Assembly (NCBI RefSeq): GCF_004792655.1
Contig: NZ_SRZC01000020.1
Span: 1-64,000 of the forward strand
From: Palleniella muris
GTDB taxonomy: Bacteria > Bacteroidota > Bacteroidia > Bacteroidales > Bacteroidaceae
Reading direction: 5' to 3'
DNA: 64,000 nucleotides
In this document: one piece after another, positions 1-9,206 of the stretch
How positions within the stretch are numbered: position 1 is the stretch's first letter
Layout of the letters: each line of letters begins with the position of its first letter
Made by a program: the position numbers and the translations under genes
The notes under the pieces: model-generated
Database searches by the model: none
The model's input: the letters and a program-made list of their open reading frames with translations, nothing else
Told to the model about the DNA's origin: nothing

Positions 1-73
1 GCTATGCCCGTGCATGTGGAGAAATCAAGCCAGATGGAGCTATTTTAAATGATTTATTAGCCCGAACTTGCGT
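1..73 (+). mobile_element. Terminal fragment of an IS982-family insertion sequence
   Basis: These 73 bases match, as reverse complement, the left end of the complete IS982-family element at 36554-37600 (position 1 corresponds to 36626, position 73 to 36554). The fragment ends in the same terminal inverted repeat (GCCCGAACTTGCGT). The transposase of this copy would lie to the left of the window on the + strand, so only the non-coding tail is visible. The target duplication cannot be tested because the other end is missing. Confidence 0.85.
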
Positions 74-86
74 AACTATTAGAAAT

Positions 87-630
87 ATGCTATACATAGG
101 AATCGACATCAGTAAAGCAACATTTGTGGCTGCATTCCCGGCAAAAAACGGCTACATGACAGAAACATTCACCAATGACACTAAAGGTATCCGCAAGTTC
201 ATCGGCAAACTTTCCGCCGGCATGCATCATTGTGTAATGGAGGCTACAGGTAACTATTGTTTCCTTCTTCTCTACTTATTGGAGCGTGCAGGAATCACAG
301 CAAGTCTTGTCAATCCGAAAAAGATAAAGAACTGCTCGCGTGTGATGATGTCAGTTACGAAGACCGACGAGAAGGATGCCCGCCTGATAGCCGATTTCGG
401 CAAGAAGATGCACCCGGCTACCTATAAATTCCATTCGGACAGTCTGATGTTGCCAACACAACTTAGCTTGCAAGGAATGTTACCGGCGATTGAGACAACG
501 TGGCAAATCAGGGAAACTTGCTATGGTTGCCGTAGCCAACAAGCTCATAAGGCTGGCGTTTGCAGTTGTCATGTTCAATAACCCTTATGTTGACGGATTT
601 GTCTCAACGAAGCCAAATACAGGCGCATAA
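87..630 (+). pseudogene. IS110-family transposase, internally deleted
   Basis: The first ~110 codons encode the IS110 (DEDD/RuvC-like) N-terminus, with IGIDISKATF, then MEATGNY and TKTDEKDARLIADFG. From about position 437 the frame leaves the family. A second frame, about 502-630, reads AMVAVANKLIRLAFAVVMF and ends GFVSTKPNTGA then a stop, which looks like the C-terminal tail of the same family. The middle of the protein, including most of the C-terminal transposase domain, is missing and the two parts are out of frame. This is a dead remnant lying 13 bp from the IS982 end. Confidence 0.75.
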
Positions 631-810
631 AACAGCCAATGGGACAAGCCGGACGGATGGTATAAAACGCTATGATATGGACTCATATGTTGAAATACAT
701 CAAATAATCGAAGGTGAATGCTATTTTTTGCTTTTAATATAGTTCGTCCGCTAAAACTCCACAAGTTGTTGTGAAATCACGTTTTCATAGGAAATGTTTC
801 TCATAAAATA

Positions 811-1022
811 TGGCGGAGTCACAGTCCTTACGGTAACCGCCGGCTTCAGCCGTGCGGATTAGAGCTAATCTACATTAGTTGTGTGGCAGTGCCACACTCC
901 TTTCTGTTTCAATTCCTTACACCCACAATAAAAGAGTGTGGTTCCACCACACAAAGTGAGCTCCTCTGTTTATAGCCGCACGGCTGAAGCCGGCGGTTAC
1001 CGTAAGGGCTGTGGCTCCGCCA
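811..1022. repeat. 212-bp palindromic element with 47-bp inverted arms
   Basis: Bases 811-857 and 976-1022 are inverted copies matching at 45 of 47 positions; the core reads GTAACCGCCGGCTTCAGCCG. The 118-bp centre holds a second, smaller dyad (GTGTGGCAGTGCCACACTCC against GAGTGTGG...CCACAC). No reading frame is convincing in 631-1142. The element lies between the IS110 remnant and the 3' end of hutI. It could be a mobile repeat or a strong hairpin terminator. Confidence 0.8.
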
Positions 1023-1142
1023 CACTTTACAGCTAAATCATGTTGCTGTATGCGAGGATAGGGGTTTGTCACAACTGAAAAAGATGAATGATAATGTGTT
1101 GTATATGTTTACCGGACAGCAATATTTTGTTTTTATATCACT

Positions 1143-2390
1143 TTAGCCCTCATATTTTTCACCTTTAAGATACACCTCACGGATGAGGGGAGTGTGGTGC
1201 GCATAAAGGTAGAATTCGAGTGAGGGAAGTGGGGCGGTGATGTAGAAATTCGCAATCTTTCCCCGTGTTATTGTTCCGACAGTGGAGTTTAGTCCCATAG
1301 CATATGCACCGTTGATTGTTGTGGCGTTCAAGGCTTGTTCCGGTGTTAGGCGCATCCGTATGCAGGCTAATGAAGCCACGAAACGCATGTCACCAAAGGG
1401 AGAAGAGCCCGGATTATAGTCAGAGGCGAGGGCAACGCCCAAGCCCATGGCAATCATTGTCTTCGCGTTGGCATAAGGGAGATTGGAGAAGAATGAGCAG
1501 CCCGGCAGCAAGGTCGGCATTGTTCGTGTGCCTTTCAACGCATTGAATTCCACCGAAGTAGTGTTTTCAAGGTGGTCGACAGATAGCGCATTGTGCTTCA
1601 CTCCCACCTGCACACCACCCGAAACTGCCAGTTCGTTGGCATGAATCTTAGGCACAAGTCCGTATTTCTCCGCTGCTTCAAGGATTTTTTCTGTTTCTTC
1701 AGGAGTGAAATAACCTTTGTCACAGAACACATCCACATAGTCAGCCAGTTGTTTGCGTCCTACTTCCGGAATCATCTCGTTGCATACAAGGTCAACATAT
1801 TCACTCTGTCTGTCGGCATATTTTCGTCCCACGGCATGTGCACCGAGGAAAGTGCTTTTGATTTCCGCCTTTGTGGTTTGCTTTATGCGCTGTATGACGC
1901 GCAGCATTTTCAGTTCATCCTCAGTGTTGAGTCCGTACCCGCTTTTTATTTCTATGGCACCTGTACCTTTGCAAATCATCTCATCGACGCGGGTCATAGC
2001 CTGACTGTAAAGTTCCTCTTCGGTGGTATTGTGCAGCAAATCGGCAGAGTTTAGTATGCCACCACCGCGTTTGCCAATCTCCTCATAGCTCAGTCCGTTA
2101 ATCTTGTCAAGCCATTCCGTCGCGCGGTTTCCTGCATAGACAATGTGCGTATGCGAGTCGCAGAAGGACGGAAAAATCCACCCTCCGCCAACGTCTGTTG
2201 TCTGTCTGTCGTCGGTTTCAGTGCTTTTTTCCAAAGAAGACATTGCACCATAATCCACAATCCGCTCTCCGTCAACAAGCAGCCAAGCGTTGTGCAAGAT
2301 GCCGAGACTGTTCATCTCAGCACCCTGCTTTCTTTCCATGGTGCTCTCGTCTATGCCAACGAGAGCACCTATGTTTGTAAACAGCATCAT
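1143..2390 (-). CDS. hutI: Imidazolonepropionase
   Basis: Third enzyme of histidine degradation: it hydrolyses imidazolone-5-propionate to N-formimino-L-glutamate in the cytoplasm. The 415-residue length is normal. The amidohydrolase metal site is visible: DSHTH (His80, His82), GAHAVG, KIHANE, a His in SVDHLENTT and the Asp in ASDYNPGSSP. It is the last gene of ftcD-hutU-hutH-hutI, separated from hutH by a 157-bp gap with nested inverted repeats (2409-2546), so it may be partly uncoupled from the operon. The start at 2390 (MMLFTNIGALVGID) suits the family N-terminus; the second Met, one codon later, is equally possible. Confidence 0.95.
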   Translation of the reverse strand: MMLFTNIGALVGIDESTMERKQGAEMNSLGILHNAWLLVDGERIVDYGAMSSLEKSTETDDRQTTDVGGGWIFPSFCDSHTHIVYAGNRATEWLDKINGLSYEEIGKRGGGILNSADLLHNTTEEELYSQAMTRVDEMICKGTGAIEIKSGYGLNTEDELKMLRVIQRIKQTTKAEIKSTFLGAHAVGRKYADRQSEYVDLVCNEMIPEVGRKQLADYVDVFCDKGYFTPEETEKILEAAEKYGLVPKIHANELAVSGGVQVGVKHNALSVDHLENTTSVEFNALKGTRTMPTLLPGCSFFSNLPYANAKTMIAMGLGVALASDYNPGSSPFGDMRFVASLACIRMRLTPEQALNATTINGAYAMGLNSTVGTITRGKIANFYITAPLPSLEFYLYAHHTPLIREVYLKGEKYEG

Positions 2391-2408
2391 TTTGTTATAA
2401 GTTTTTTG

Positions 2409-2546
2409 TTTCTCAAAGAGTTTTTTTTGTCGCTCGAAGAACTCAAAGAAAGGAAAGAAATTCTCTTTCTGCGCAAGTGAGTGTGCAAGCGCGAAGCAGT
2501 TTCTTTTTCTTCTTTATTTTCTTCGAGCAATGTTTCTCTTTGAGAA
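2409..2546. repeat. Nested inverted repeats between hutH and hutI
   Basis: TTTCTCAAAGAG (2409-2420) pairs with CTCTTTGAGAA (2536-2546), and GCTCGAAGAA (2432-2441) pairs with TTCTTCGAGC (2519-2528). The interior is strongly purine/pyrimidine-skewed. In the hutI transcript this could fold as a long hairpin, acting as a partial terminator or mRNA-stability element inside the operon. Confidence 0.55.
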
Positions 2547-2547
2547 G

Positions 2548-4032
2548 TTATGGGCGTTGACGGTCTATAAACTCAATGGAAGTGTTAATCAACGGGTACA
2601 TTACCGTGTCATTCTCTATGAACGGCACCTCCTTTCGGTAGTCAGCGACCATTTCTTCAAGCACAGGAGAAGTCTTCAACGGACGGCGGAACTCAAGTGC
2701 CTGTGCAGCATTGAACAGTTCTATGGCAAGCACGGCTCTTACATTCTTTATTATTTCCACCAGTTTTGTAGCGGAGTTCGCACCCATGGAAACATGGTCC
2801 TCCTGTCCTTGGGATGACGGAATGGAGTCGCAGGAAGCAGGCCAGCAAAGCACTTTGTTCCTGTTAATGATTGATGCGGCAGCATACTGCGGAATCATGA
2901 AACCGCTGTTCACGCCCGGTTTTGCCACAAGGAACGACGGCAGTTCGCGCGCTCCGGAGATAAGGCGGTAGATGCGGCGTTCGGAGATGTTTGCCAATTC
3001 TGCCATTGCGATAGTCAGGAAGTCCATAGGCAACGCTATCGGTTCGCCATGGAAGTTGCCTGCCGAGATAATCATATCCTCGTCAGGGAACAGGGTTGGG
3101 TTGTCGGTGACAGCATTAATCTCCGCTTCGATGACACGCTCCACATGGTCAATGGTGTCCTTGACCGCTCCATGTACCTGTGGCATACAGCGGAAAGAAT
3201 ACGGGTCCTGTACATGTTTTTTCGGCTGTTTGATAAGCTCGCTGCCCTCAAGGTAATGGCGCACAGCCTCGCCGGTCTTTATCTGTCCGTTGTGCGGGCG
3301 AATGTTCTGAATCTGCGGATAGAACGGTTCGATGCGTCCGTCAAAGGCATCGAGTGAGAGAGAGCCGATTTTGTCAGCCATTTTGCTCAGTCGTTTGGCA
3401 TTTATCAGTGACCAAACGGCATGGGCAGACATGAACTGTGTGCCGTTCAGGAGTGCCAATCCCTCCTTTGAACGCAGTGTAAGTGGTTCAAGGTTAAGCT
3501 CTTTCAGTGCGTCGGCAGCATTCATTCGTTTGCCTTTAAGGTCAACCTCACCCAGCCCGAGGAGTGGGAGAGAGAGGTTTGCCAACGGTGCAAGGTCGCC
3601 GGAAGCACCAAGAGAGCCGAGTTTGTAGACTACCGGCAACATGTCGTTGTTGTAGAAATCCACGAGGCGTTCCACTGTGGCGGGCTGCACACCGGAATGT
3701 CCGTAGCTCAGCGACTGCACTTTCAGGAAGAGCATCAGGCGGACAACCTCCGGCTGAACCTCCTCGCCAACATTGCAGGCGTGGGACATGACAAGGTTTT
3801 TCTGTAAGTCCGCCAGTTGGTCTTCTGCAATGGAGATGTTGCAAAGAGAACCGAAACCGGTGGTGATTCCATAGATTGGTTTGTCCGGTTCGTAGGACTT
3901 GTCGTTCAGGTATTCACGGCATTTGGTGATGCGTGCACAGGCTTCGTCGCTCAGTTCGATGCGCATCTGCTTCTCGATAATCTCTTCTATGTGGTCGAGT
4001 GTTAGTCTCTCGGATGTTATGTAGTGTGTCAT
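2548..4032 (-). CDS. hutH: Histidine ammonia-lyase
   Basis: Converts L-histidine to urocanate and ammonia, the first step of histidine use. The MIO cofactor forms from the Ala-Ser-Gly seen in GSLGASGDLAPLANL (residues 143-145 from the chosen start, the position known in characterised enzymes). The reading frame is open to 4101, but the first 23 codons come from a TGTCA-rich intergenic palindrome and do not look like protein. Starting at MTHYITSERL (4032) gives 494 residues, close to the usual ~500-510. No Shine-Dalgarno site is present. Confidence 0.95.
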   Translation of the reverse strand: MTHYITSERLTLDHIEEIIEKQMRIELSDEACARITKCREYLNDKSYEPDKPIYGITTGFGSLCNISIAEDQLADLQKNLVMSHACNVGEEVQPEVVRLMLFLKVQSLSYGHSGVQPATVERLVDFYNNDMLPVVYKLGSLGASGDLAPLANLSLPLLGLGEVDLKGKRMNAADALKELNLEPLTLRSKEGLALLNGTQFMSAHAVWSLINAKRLSKMADKIGSLSLDAFDGRIEPFYPQIQNIRPHNGQIKTGEAVRHYLEGSELIKQPKKHVQDPYSFRCMPQVHGAVKDTIDHVERVIEAEINAVTDNPTLFPDEDMIISAGNFHGEPIALPMDFLTIAMAELANISERRIYRLISGARELPSFLVAKPGVNSGFMIPQYAAASIINRNKVLCWPASCDSIPSSQGQEDHVSMGANSATKLVEIIKNVRAVLAIELFNAAQALEFRRPLKTSPVLEEMVADYRKEVPFIENDTVMYPLINTSIEFIDRQRP

Positions 4033-4071
4033 GATAGGAGGTTTTTTGTTAAAGTTTTTGGTCAGTACTGT

Positions 4072-4097
4072 CAGTTTTGTCAATATTGTCAAAACTG
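4072..4097. promoter_or_regulatory. 26-bp near-perfect palindrome between hutU and hutH
   Basis: The arms are CAGTTTTG and CAAAACTG around CAATATTG, broken only by two unpaired T positions, inside the 83-bp gap ahead of hutH. Further TGTCA motifs flank it (4063-4070, 4096-4109). It could be a regulator-binding site or an RNA hairpin; nothing in the sequence decides between them. Confidence 0.45.
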
Positions 4098-4115
4098 TCA
4101 TTATTGACGATACTG

Positions 4116-6134
4116 TTACTGAATTATTCTTTTCAGGCTTTCGCGGATAAGTTCGTCATCGGCGAGGTTTGGCAGCGTGACTTTCAGGTCAGGAGTGCGC
4201 TGCATCTCGCGCTTTATGGCGTCCATGGCACCGTTGTTGCGTGCCCATGAGCGGCGTGCGATACCGTTGTTCACATCCCAAAAAAGCATGCGGTCGATGC
4301 ATTCGCGAGCCTGCTCCGAGCCGTCAATGACCATACCGAAGCCGCCGTTGATGACTTCTCCCCAGCCTACACCGCCGCCATTATGTATGCTGACCCATGT
4401 CGCTCCGCGGAACGAATCGCCTATGACATTCTGTATAGCCATGTCGGCACAGAGGTTGGAACCGTCATAAATGTTCGAGGTTTCACGATAAGGGGAGTCT
4501 GTTCCAGACACATCATGGTGGTCGCGTCCAAGGACAACAGGAGCCGTAAGCTCACCCTTTGCAATGGCATCGTTGAAGGCGCGGGCGATTCTCATGCGCC
4601 CCTCTGCGTCAGCATAGAGTATGCGTGCCTGTGAACCGACAACGAGATGGTTTTCTTCCGCCTTGCGAATCCAATGCAGATTGTCCTCCAACTGTCCGCG
4701 TATGTCGTCGGTGCAGGTCTTAGTCATAGCCTCCAGTACCTCGCCCGCCAAGCGGTCAGTGACAGCAAGGTCTTCGGGCTTGCCTGAAGAGCAGACCCAG
4801 CGGAACGGTCCGAAACCATAATCGAAGAACATAGGTCCCATGATGTCCTGCACGTAGGACGGATAACGGAAACCGCCCGGCTTCGTATCATCCACCACAT
4901 CGGCACCGGCTCTCGATGATTCCAATAGGAATGCGTTGCCATAGTCGAAGAAATACATGCCTCTGTCTGCCAATGTGTTGATTGCAGCCACCTGTCGGCG
5001 CAATGACTCCTGCACCTTTTCCTTGAACAACTGTGGGGCATCAGCCATCATCTTCTGGCTTTCCTCGTAGGAAAGTCCGGCAGGATAATAGCCTCCAGCC
5101 CACGGATTATGCAGCGATGTCTGGTCGCTGCCAAGGTCTACATGTATGCCGTCGGCAGCCAAACGCTCCCAAAGGTCGACGATATTGCCTTGGTATGCCA
5201 GTGAGACAACCTCCTTATTCTCAACCGCCTTCAATGCTCGTGGGATAAGTTCGTCAAGGGAAGCATGCACTTCGTCCACCCAGCCTTGTGCCTTACGCTT
5301 CTCCACTGCCTTCGGATTTATTTCGGCGGTGATGCTCACCACGCCGGCGATGTTGCCCGCTTTAGGCTGTGCACCCGACATTCCGCCCAGTCCGGCAGTG
5401 ACAAAAAGTTTGCTGGCAGGCACTCCTCCAAGTTTTCTTGCTGCGTTAAGCACAGTGATTGTCGTGCCGTGGACAATGCCCTGCGGACCGATGTACATAT
5501 ATGAGCCGGCAGTCATCTGTCCGTACTGTGAGACACCCATGGCGTTCATGCGCTCCCAATCGTCAGGTTTTGAGTAGTTTGGTATGACCATACCGTTGGT
5601 AACGACAACCCTCGGTGCATTGCTGTGTGATGGGAATAGTCCGAGTGGATGCCCTGAATACATCACAAGTGTCTGTTCGTCGGTCATCTCCGACAAGTAT
5701 TTCATCACCAGACGGTATTGCGCCCAATTTTGGAACACCGCGCCATTGCCTCCGTAGGTAATCAGTTCATGCGGATGTTGTGCCACTGCAGGATCAAGAT
5801 TGTTCTGTATCATCATCATGATTGCAGCTGCTTTGCAGTTCTTTGCGGGATAATCGCCGATAGGGTGTGCATACATTTCATAGTCAGGACGGAAGCGGTA
5901 CATGTAGATTCGTCCATAACGATGCAGTTCCTCAGCAAACTCCGGTGCAAGAACTGCATGGTGGCGTGGCTCGAAGTAGCGCAGCGCATTGCGCAAGGCA
6001 AGCTCTTTCTGCTCAGGAGTGAGTATGTCTTTGCGCCGTGGTGCGTGGTTCACGGCAGTGTCGTATGCTTTTGGTGCCGGCAGTTCCTGTGGAATTCCGG
6101 TCATCAGGTCTTTTCTGAAATCTTCTAAAGTCAT
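4116..6134 (-). CDS. hutU: Urocanate hydratase (long form)
   Basis: Second enzyme of histidine degradation, adding water to urocanate to give imidazolonepropionate with NAD+ as a catalytic cofactor. Family blocks are easy to see: YGGNGAVFQNWAQYRL, YSGHPLGLFPSH, the glycine-rich GLGGMSGAQ, DLGSDQTSLHNPWAGGYYP, and NGGGVGWGEVINGGFG. At 672 residues it is about 110 longer than the ~555-residue enzyme of Pseudomonas or Bacillus; the extra length fits a long form that I associate with Bacteroidota and related groups. It lies between ftcD (60-bp gap) and hutH in the same operon. Confidence 0.95.
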   Translation of the reverse strand: MTLEDFRKDLMTGIPQELPAPKAYDTAVNHAPRRKDILTPEQKELALRNALRYFEPRHHAVLAPEFAEELHRYGRIYMYRFRPDYEMYAHPIGDYPAKNCKAAAIMMMIQNNLDPAVAQHPHELITYGGNGAVFQNWAQYRLVMKYLSEMTDEQTLVMYSGHPLGLFPSHSNAPRVVVTNGMVIPNYSKPDDWERMNAMGVSQYGQMTAGSYMYIGPQGIVHGTTITVLNAARKLGGVPASKLFVTAGLGGMSGAQPKAGNIAGVVSITAEINPKAVEKRKAQGWVDEVHASLDELIPRALKAVENKEVVSLAYQGNIVDLWERLAADGIHVDLGSDQTSLHNPWAGGYYPAGLSYEESQKMMADAPQLFKEKVQESLRRQVAAINTLADRGMYFFDYGNAFLLESSRAGADVVDDTKPGGFRYPSYVQDIMGPMFFDYGFGPFRWVCSSGKPEDLAVTDRLAGEVLEAMTKTCTDDIRGQLEDNLHWIRKAEENHLVVGSQARILYADAEGRMRIARAFNDAIAKGELTAPVVLGRDHHDVSGTDSPYRETSNIYDGSNLCADMAIQNVIGDSFRGATWVSIHNGGGVGWGEVINGGFGMVIDGSEQARECIDRMLFWDVNNGIARRSWARNNGAMDAIKREMQRTPDLKVTLPNLADDELIRESLKRIIQ

Positions 6135-6194
6135 AGTGTTATTAGGTTTTAGGTAGTATGTTTTAGGGGATGGAGTGGAGGACTTTTAAGGTCT

Positions 6195-7898
6195 TTAATG
6201 CCATTGAATTTTCCTTTCGACAATGCTTAAAATCTCCGCTTCAGCCTCAACAGCCTTGCCGGCAATAACCTCAGCCTCGTCGACAAGAGTTTGTGCGCGA
6301 TTGCGGTCATCCAATCCGGAAGCATTAATCTTCACATTAAGTTTCGCACCAAGCACAGCACTACGTGCCGCCAATGCTCCTACACCGGCGTCACTGACAG
6401 AATTCGGGTTGCCACTCTCAGCCATAGCCTTCAGCAATGGGAATATTCTTGCTGCAGTCTTCATGGTGCGGATCGGAATCTCTGTTGCATAAAGCGTGGC
6501 AGCCTGCAACGCCTCGTTTCGCAACGTGATGTCCTCCGGAGTGTTCTTCGGCATTTTCAATGCAGCCATGATTCTGTTGAAGGCGGCAGTGTCCTCGTCA
6601 ACCAATGCCAACAGTTCTTTCAGCAATGCCTGCCCTTCCTCGGCAGCATTGCTGAACTTTTCCCATTCTTCGTCCCATCCCGGCTTATGTGCCGACAGAT
6701 TGGCAACCATAGTGCCCAAAGCTGCTGCCAATGCTCCCATGTAAGCAGAGATAGAACCGCCGCCGGGAGCAGGCGACTCGCTTGCCGTCTCATAGGCGAA
6801 AGCACTGCAAGTCATGTCAACAAGGTCGTTGGCATGCTTTTCGCTGATCATGTTTTCAATGATTTTCTCCTCCGGCTTGAAAGGATAAAGTTCGTCAAGT
6901 CCCATGGACTTTATGGCAATGCGTATAATCTCTTCATCGGAAATGCCAACGGAACGTTTTTGCTTCTTAAGGAAATACTTGCCTGCTTCAATCAGTGTGC
7001 GTCGCGGGACAAGCCCCACAATCTCCGTTCCTGTCACTCGGACACCGCGCTCGTTGGCAGCACGGCACACTTCGTCGAAAGCCACATGGAGTGGGGTGGC
7101 GTTTATGTCCGTGATGTTCATCGAAACCTGCACAATCCCATATTCCTCAATATACCAGCCTATGGCTTTTGTCCCCGGCAATGTCCCCGGAATCATCACT
7201 TTCCTGCCATTCTCGTCAAGCATGGCTTTGTCAGTAACTTTTGGTCCTATTCTTTTCGGGCGTCCTTTCTCACGGACATCAAAGGCAATGGCGTTGGCAC
7301 GCCGTGTGGAGGTTGTATTAAGATTAAAGTTTACTGCGATAAGGAACTCGCGCGCACCGACGACAGTCGCACCGCTCCGTGCCATCATCTCGTCATACGG
7401 ACGTGCACCGAAGTCTGGGGCTTCTCTGTCGGTCATAACCCTTTCCGCCAAAGCCTCGTATTCTCCTTTGCGCACAATGGCAAGGTTCTTGCGCTCAGGT
7501 GTGGCTGCGGCAGCCTCATAGCAATAGGTTGGGATATTAAGTTCGTCGGCAATTCTCTTTGCCAATACCTTCGCCATTTCCGCACATTCTTCAAGTGTAA
7601 CGCCGGAAACAGGCACCAAAGGCAGTACGTCTGTGGCACCGATACGTGGGTGGGCTCCCTTGTGCTTGCGCATATCTATCAGCTGCTGTGCTCGGGCAAC
7701 ACCCTGGAAAGCACCTTCCACAACGGCTTCGGGACTGCCTACGAAAGTAACAACAGTACGGTTGGTTGCCTCGCCCGGGGCAACGTCAAGCACACGGACA
7801 CCGTCAATCTGCGCTATGGCACTGACAATGCTGTCAATGACAACTTTGTCTCGCCCTTCACTGAAGTTAGGCACACATTCGATAACTCTTTTTTCCAT
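6195..7898 (-). CDS. ftcD: Bifunctional glutamate formiminotransferase / formiminotetrahydrofolate cyclodeaminase
   Basis: Takes the formimino group of formiminoglutamate onto tetrahydrofolate, then releases ammonia to give methenyl-THF, so histidine carbon enters the folate pool. The N-terminal transferase covers about residues 1-330 (CVPNFSEGRD, KHKGAHPRIGATDVLPLVP). The C-terminal cyclodeaminase begins near residue 360 (ESPAPGGGSISAYMGALAAA). Length 567 fits the fused form. It is the first gene of the operon, which therefore degrades histidine by the FtcD route and not by HutF/HutG. The long open frame on the opposite strand (6291-7958) is a shadow. Confidence 0.95.
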   Translation of the reverse strand: MEKRVIECVPNFSEGRDKVVIDSIVSAIAQIDGVRVLDVAPGEATNRTVVTFVGSPEAVVEGAFQGVARAQQLIDMRKHKGAHPRIGATDVLPLVPVSGVTLEECAEMAKVLAKRIADELNIPTYCYEAAAATPERKNLAIVRKGEYEALAERVMTDREAPDFGARPYDEMMARSGATVVGAREFLIAVNFNLNTTSTRRANAIAFDVREKGRPKRIGPKVTDKAMLDENGRKVMIPGTLPGTKAIGWYIEEYGIVQVSMNITDINATPLHVAFDEVCRAANERGVRVTGTEIVGLVPRRTLIEAGKYFLKKQKRSVGISDEEIIRIAIKSMGLDELYPFKPEEKIIENMISEKHANDLVDMTCSAFAYETASESPAPGGGSISAYMGALAAALGTMVANLSAHKPGWDEEWEKFSNAAEEGQALLKELLALVDEDTAAFNRIMAALKMPKNTPEDITLRNEALQAATLYATEIPIRTMKTAARIFPLLKAMAESGNPNSVSDAGVGALAARSAVLGAKLNVKINASGLDDRNRAQTLVDEAEVIAGKAVEAEAEILSIVERKIQWH

Positions 7899-7926
7899 AG
7901 TTTAGTAGTGTTTAGGTTTTTCATTG

Positions 7927-7934
7927 CAAATATA
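7927..7934 (-). promoter_or_regulatory. -7 box of the hut/ftcD operon promoter
   Basis: Read on the - strand the site is TATATTTG, matching TAnnTTTG, about 29 bases upstream of the ftcD start. No clear -33 TTTG is present at the usual distance, so strength may depend on an activator. The divergent promoter at 8031 shares the intergenic region. Confidence 0.5.
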
Positions 7935-8030
7935 CTCATTTTTTTTTCATTGGCATAAGATTATTTCGTTTTTTTCTTAAAGATTGAATGAATCATCTGC
8001 AAAAACGGTCAATTTTTTTGCGGATTGAAA

Positions 8031-8038
8031 TATATTTG
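8031..8038 (+). promoter_or_regulatory. -7 box of the 8061-9019 gene pair
   Basis: TATATTTG matches the Bacteroidota -7 consensus exactly. Transcription would start near 8045, downstream of the first in-frame ATG at 8025. This supports translation from 8061 instead. No well-spaced -33 box is evident. Confidence 0.5.
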
Positions 8039-8060
8039 CAAGCAAAAGATAAATAGCTAT

Positions 8061-8261
8061 ATGACTGAAACTGAAATAATCAACAAAAGACTGGCACGAT
8101 ATGGAAGAAATGCCTATAATAGGGCAAAAAGCGAAGACAAAGCTTTTATCATTATAGGAAACAGTATCTATCGCATGTCAGCAGACGGCAGCAAACATAA
8201 GGTTGAGGAGTTGCCTACCACACGAGTGAAAGCAAAGCAGAAGAACTTTATTATAAAATAA
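8061..8261 (+). CDS. Small basic protein preceding a zeta-like kinase, possible antitoxin
   Basis: This 66-residue protein starts MTETEIINKRLARYG; an in-frame ATG at 8025 overlaps the promoter and is less likely. It is rich in Lys/Arg, with no signal peptide or membrane segment, and I recognise no named family. The next gene begins 2 bp after its stop and encodes a P-loop protein resembling zeta toxins. Small gene first, kinase second, two-base spacing and one shared promoter are the usual layout of a type II toxin-antitoxin pair. It does not resemble the epsilon antitoxin, so the antitoxin role rests on context only. Confidence 0.65.
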   Translation: MTETEIINKRLARYGRNAYNRAKSEDKAFIIIGNSIYRMSADGSKHKVEELPTTRVKAKQKNFIIK

Positions 8262-8263
8262 TT

Positions 8264-9019
8264 ATGGTCTCCAAACTTCATAAACGTCTCAGAGGTTTTG
8301 CGGGTCCTAACGGTTCTGGCAAGTCTACCATTACGAAAGTTGTCATAGAGCATGTTCGTTTAGGTGTGTATGTGAATGCCGATGAATTGAAGGTCATTCT
8401 TCAAAGAGACAGAATGTTGGATTTTTCTGATTATGAAGTTATATTGGATGGGGAATGCTTTATGGAAGGATTCCGCAATTCATCCTTAGCGTCAAAAATA
8501 CATGATGTAGATGACACTCTTTCAAATATAGAAATATCAGAGAATAAAATCATATTGAAGGACGATTATGAAGTTGAGGACTACTTTGTCTCATATATCA
8601 CATCATTTATATGGAATAAGCTGCTTGAAACCTCACATAAGTTTACTATAGAGACCGTGATGTCGCATACTTCCAAGTTGGAATTCATGCGGCAAGCACA
8701 GAAAGCCGGATTTAAAGTATATCTGTATTTTGTGTCTTTAGTCGATCCGGAATTGAACAAACATCGTGTTTTGACAAGAGTGGCACAAGGAGGACACCCT
8801 GTTGATGAAAATAAAATAAGTCAGCGCTATTATAGGACAATGGAAAATCTTTATGAAGCCTTGCGTATTGCTGATAAGGCATATTTGTTTGACAACAGTA
8901 CAGGTGCCCCAAATATGTTTGCTGTAAAAGAGGACGGTTCCCTATCGGTGATTTCCGACTATATTCCCAAGTGGTTTGCAACTTATGTTATTGATGCAAT
9001 GGAGAAACTGCCAACATAA
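8264..9019 (+). CDS. Zeta-toxin-like P-loop kinase
   Basis: A 251-residue protein with a Walker A motif at residues 14-22 (GPNGSGKST). A Zeta/AAA-type kinase arrangement follows: a NADE segment soon after the P-loop, a central helical stretch, FTIETVMSH, and RVAQGGHPVDENKISQRYYR. Characterised zeta toxins phosphorylate UDP-N-acetylglucosamine and block cell-wall synthesis; many chromosomal homologues have unknown substrates. The central acidic insert (about residues 80-110) is unusual. It is co-transcribed with the 66-residue gene just upstream and followed by a strong terminator. Toxic activity is inferred. Confidence 0.7.
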   Translation: MVSKLHKRLRGFAGPNGSGKSTITKVVIEHVRLGVYVNADELKVILQRDRMLDFSDYEVILDGECFMEGFRNSSLASKIHDVDDTLSNIEISENKIILKDDYEVEDYFVSYITSFIWNKLLETSHKFTIETVMSHTSKLEFMRQAQKAGFKVYLYFVSLVDPELNKHRVLTRVAQGGHPVDENKISQRYYRTMENLYEALRIADKAYLFDNSTGAPNMFAVKEDGSLSVISDYIPKWFATYVIDAMEKLPT

Positions 9020-9157
9020 ATTGTTGAATATATGGAATGATACTGTTTGAGGAGTTCTAAGAACGTAAAGAATCTGGGTGATATATGAAAATATTTTCAC
9101 AAGTTCTGTGGTTTTGATAATGTTCATCATCTTTGTAGTGGAAAATCAACCAATAAC

Positions 9158-9198
9158 AAAATCCTCATGCGGATTCAATAATCTGCATGAGGATTTTT
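9158..9198. terminator. Bidirectional terminator
   Basis: AAAATCCTCATGC and GCATGAGGATTTTT form a 13-bp stem with T tracts on both strands, between the convergent zeta-like gene and the permease at 9207. Confidence 0.85.
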
Positions 9199-9206
9199 GT
9201 TTGTAG

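Noticed and set aside
6291..7958. Long open frame of 555 codons opposite ftcD
   Set aside because: It lies antisense to a full-length, strongly conserved enzyme, is rich in Cys/His/Ser runs and resembles no family; it is a codon-bias shadow.
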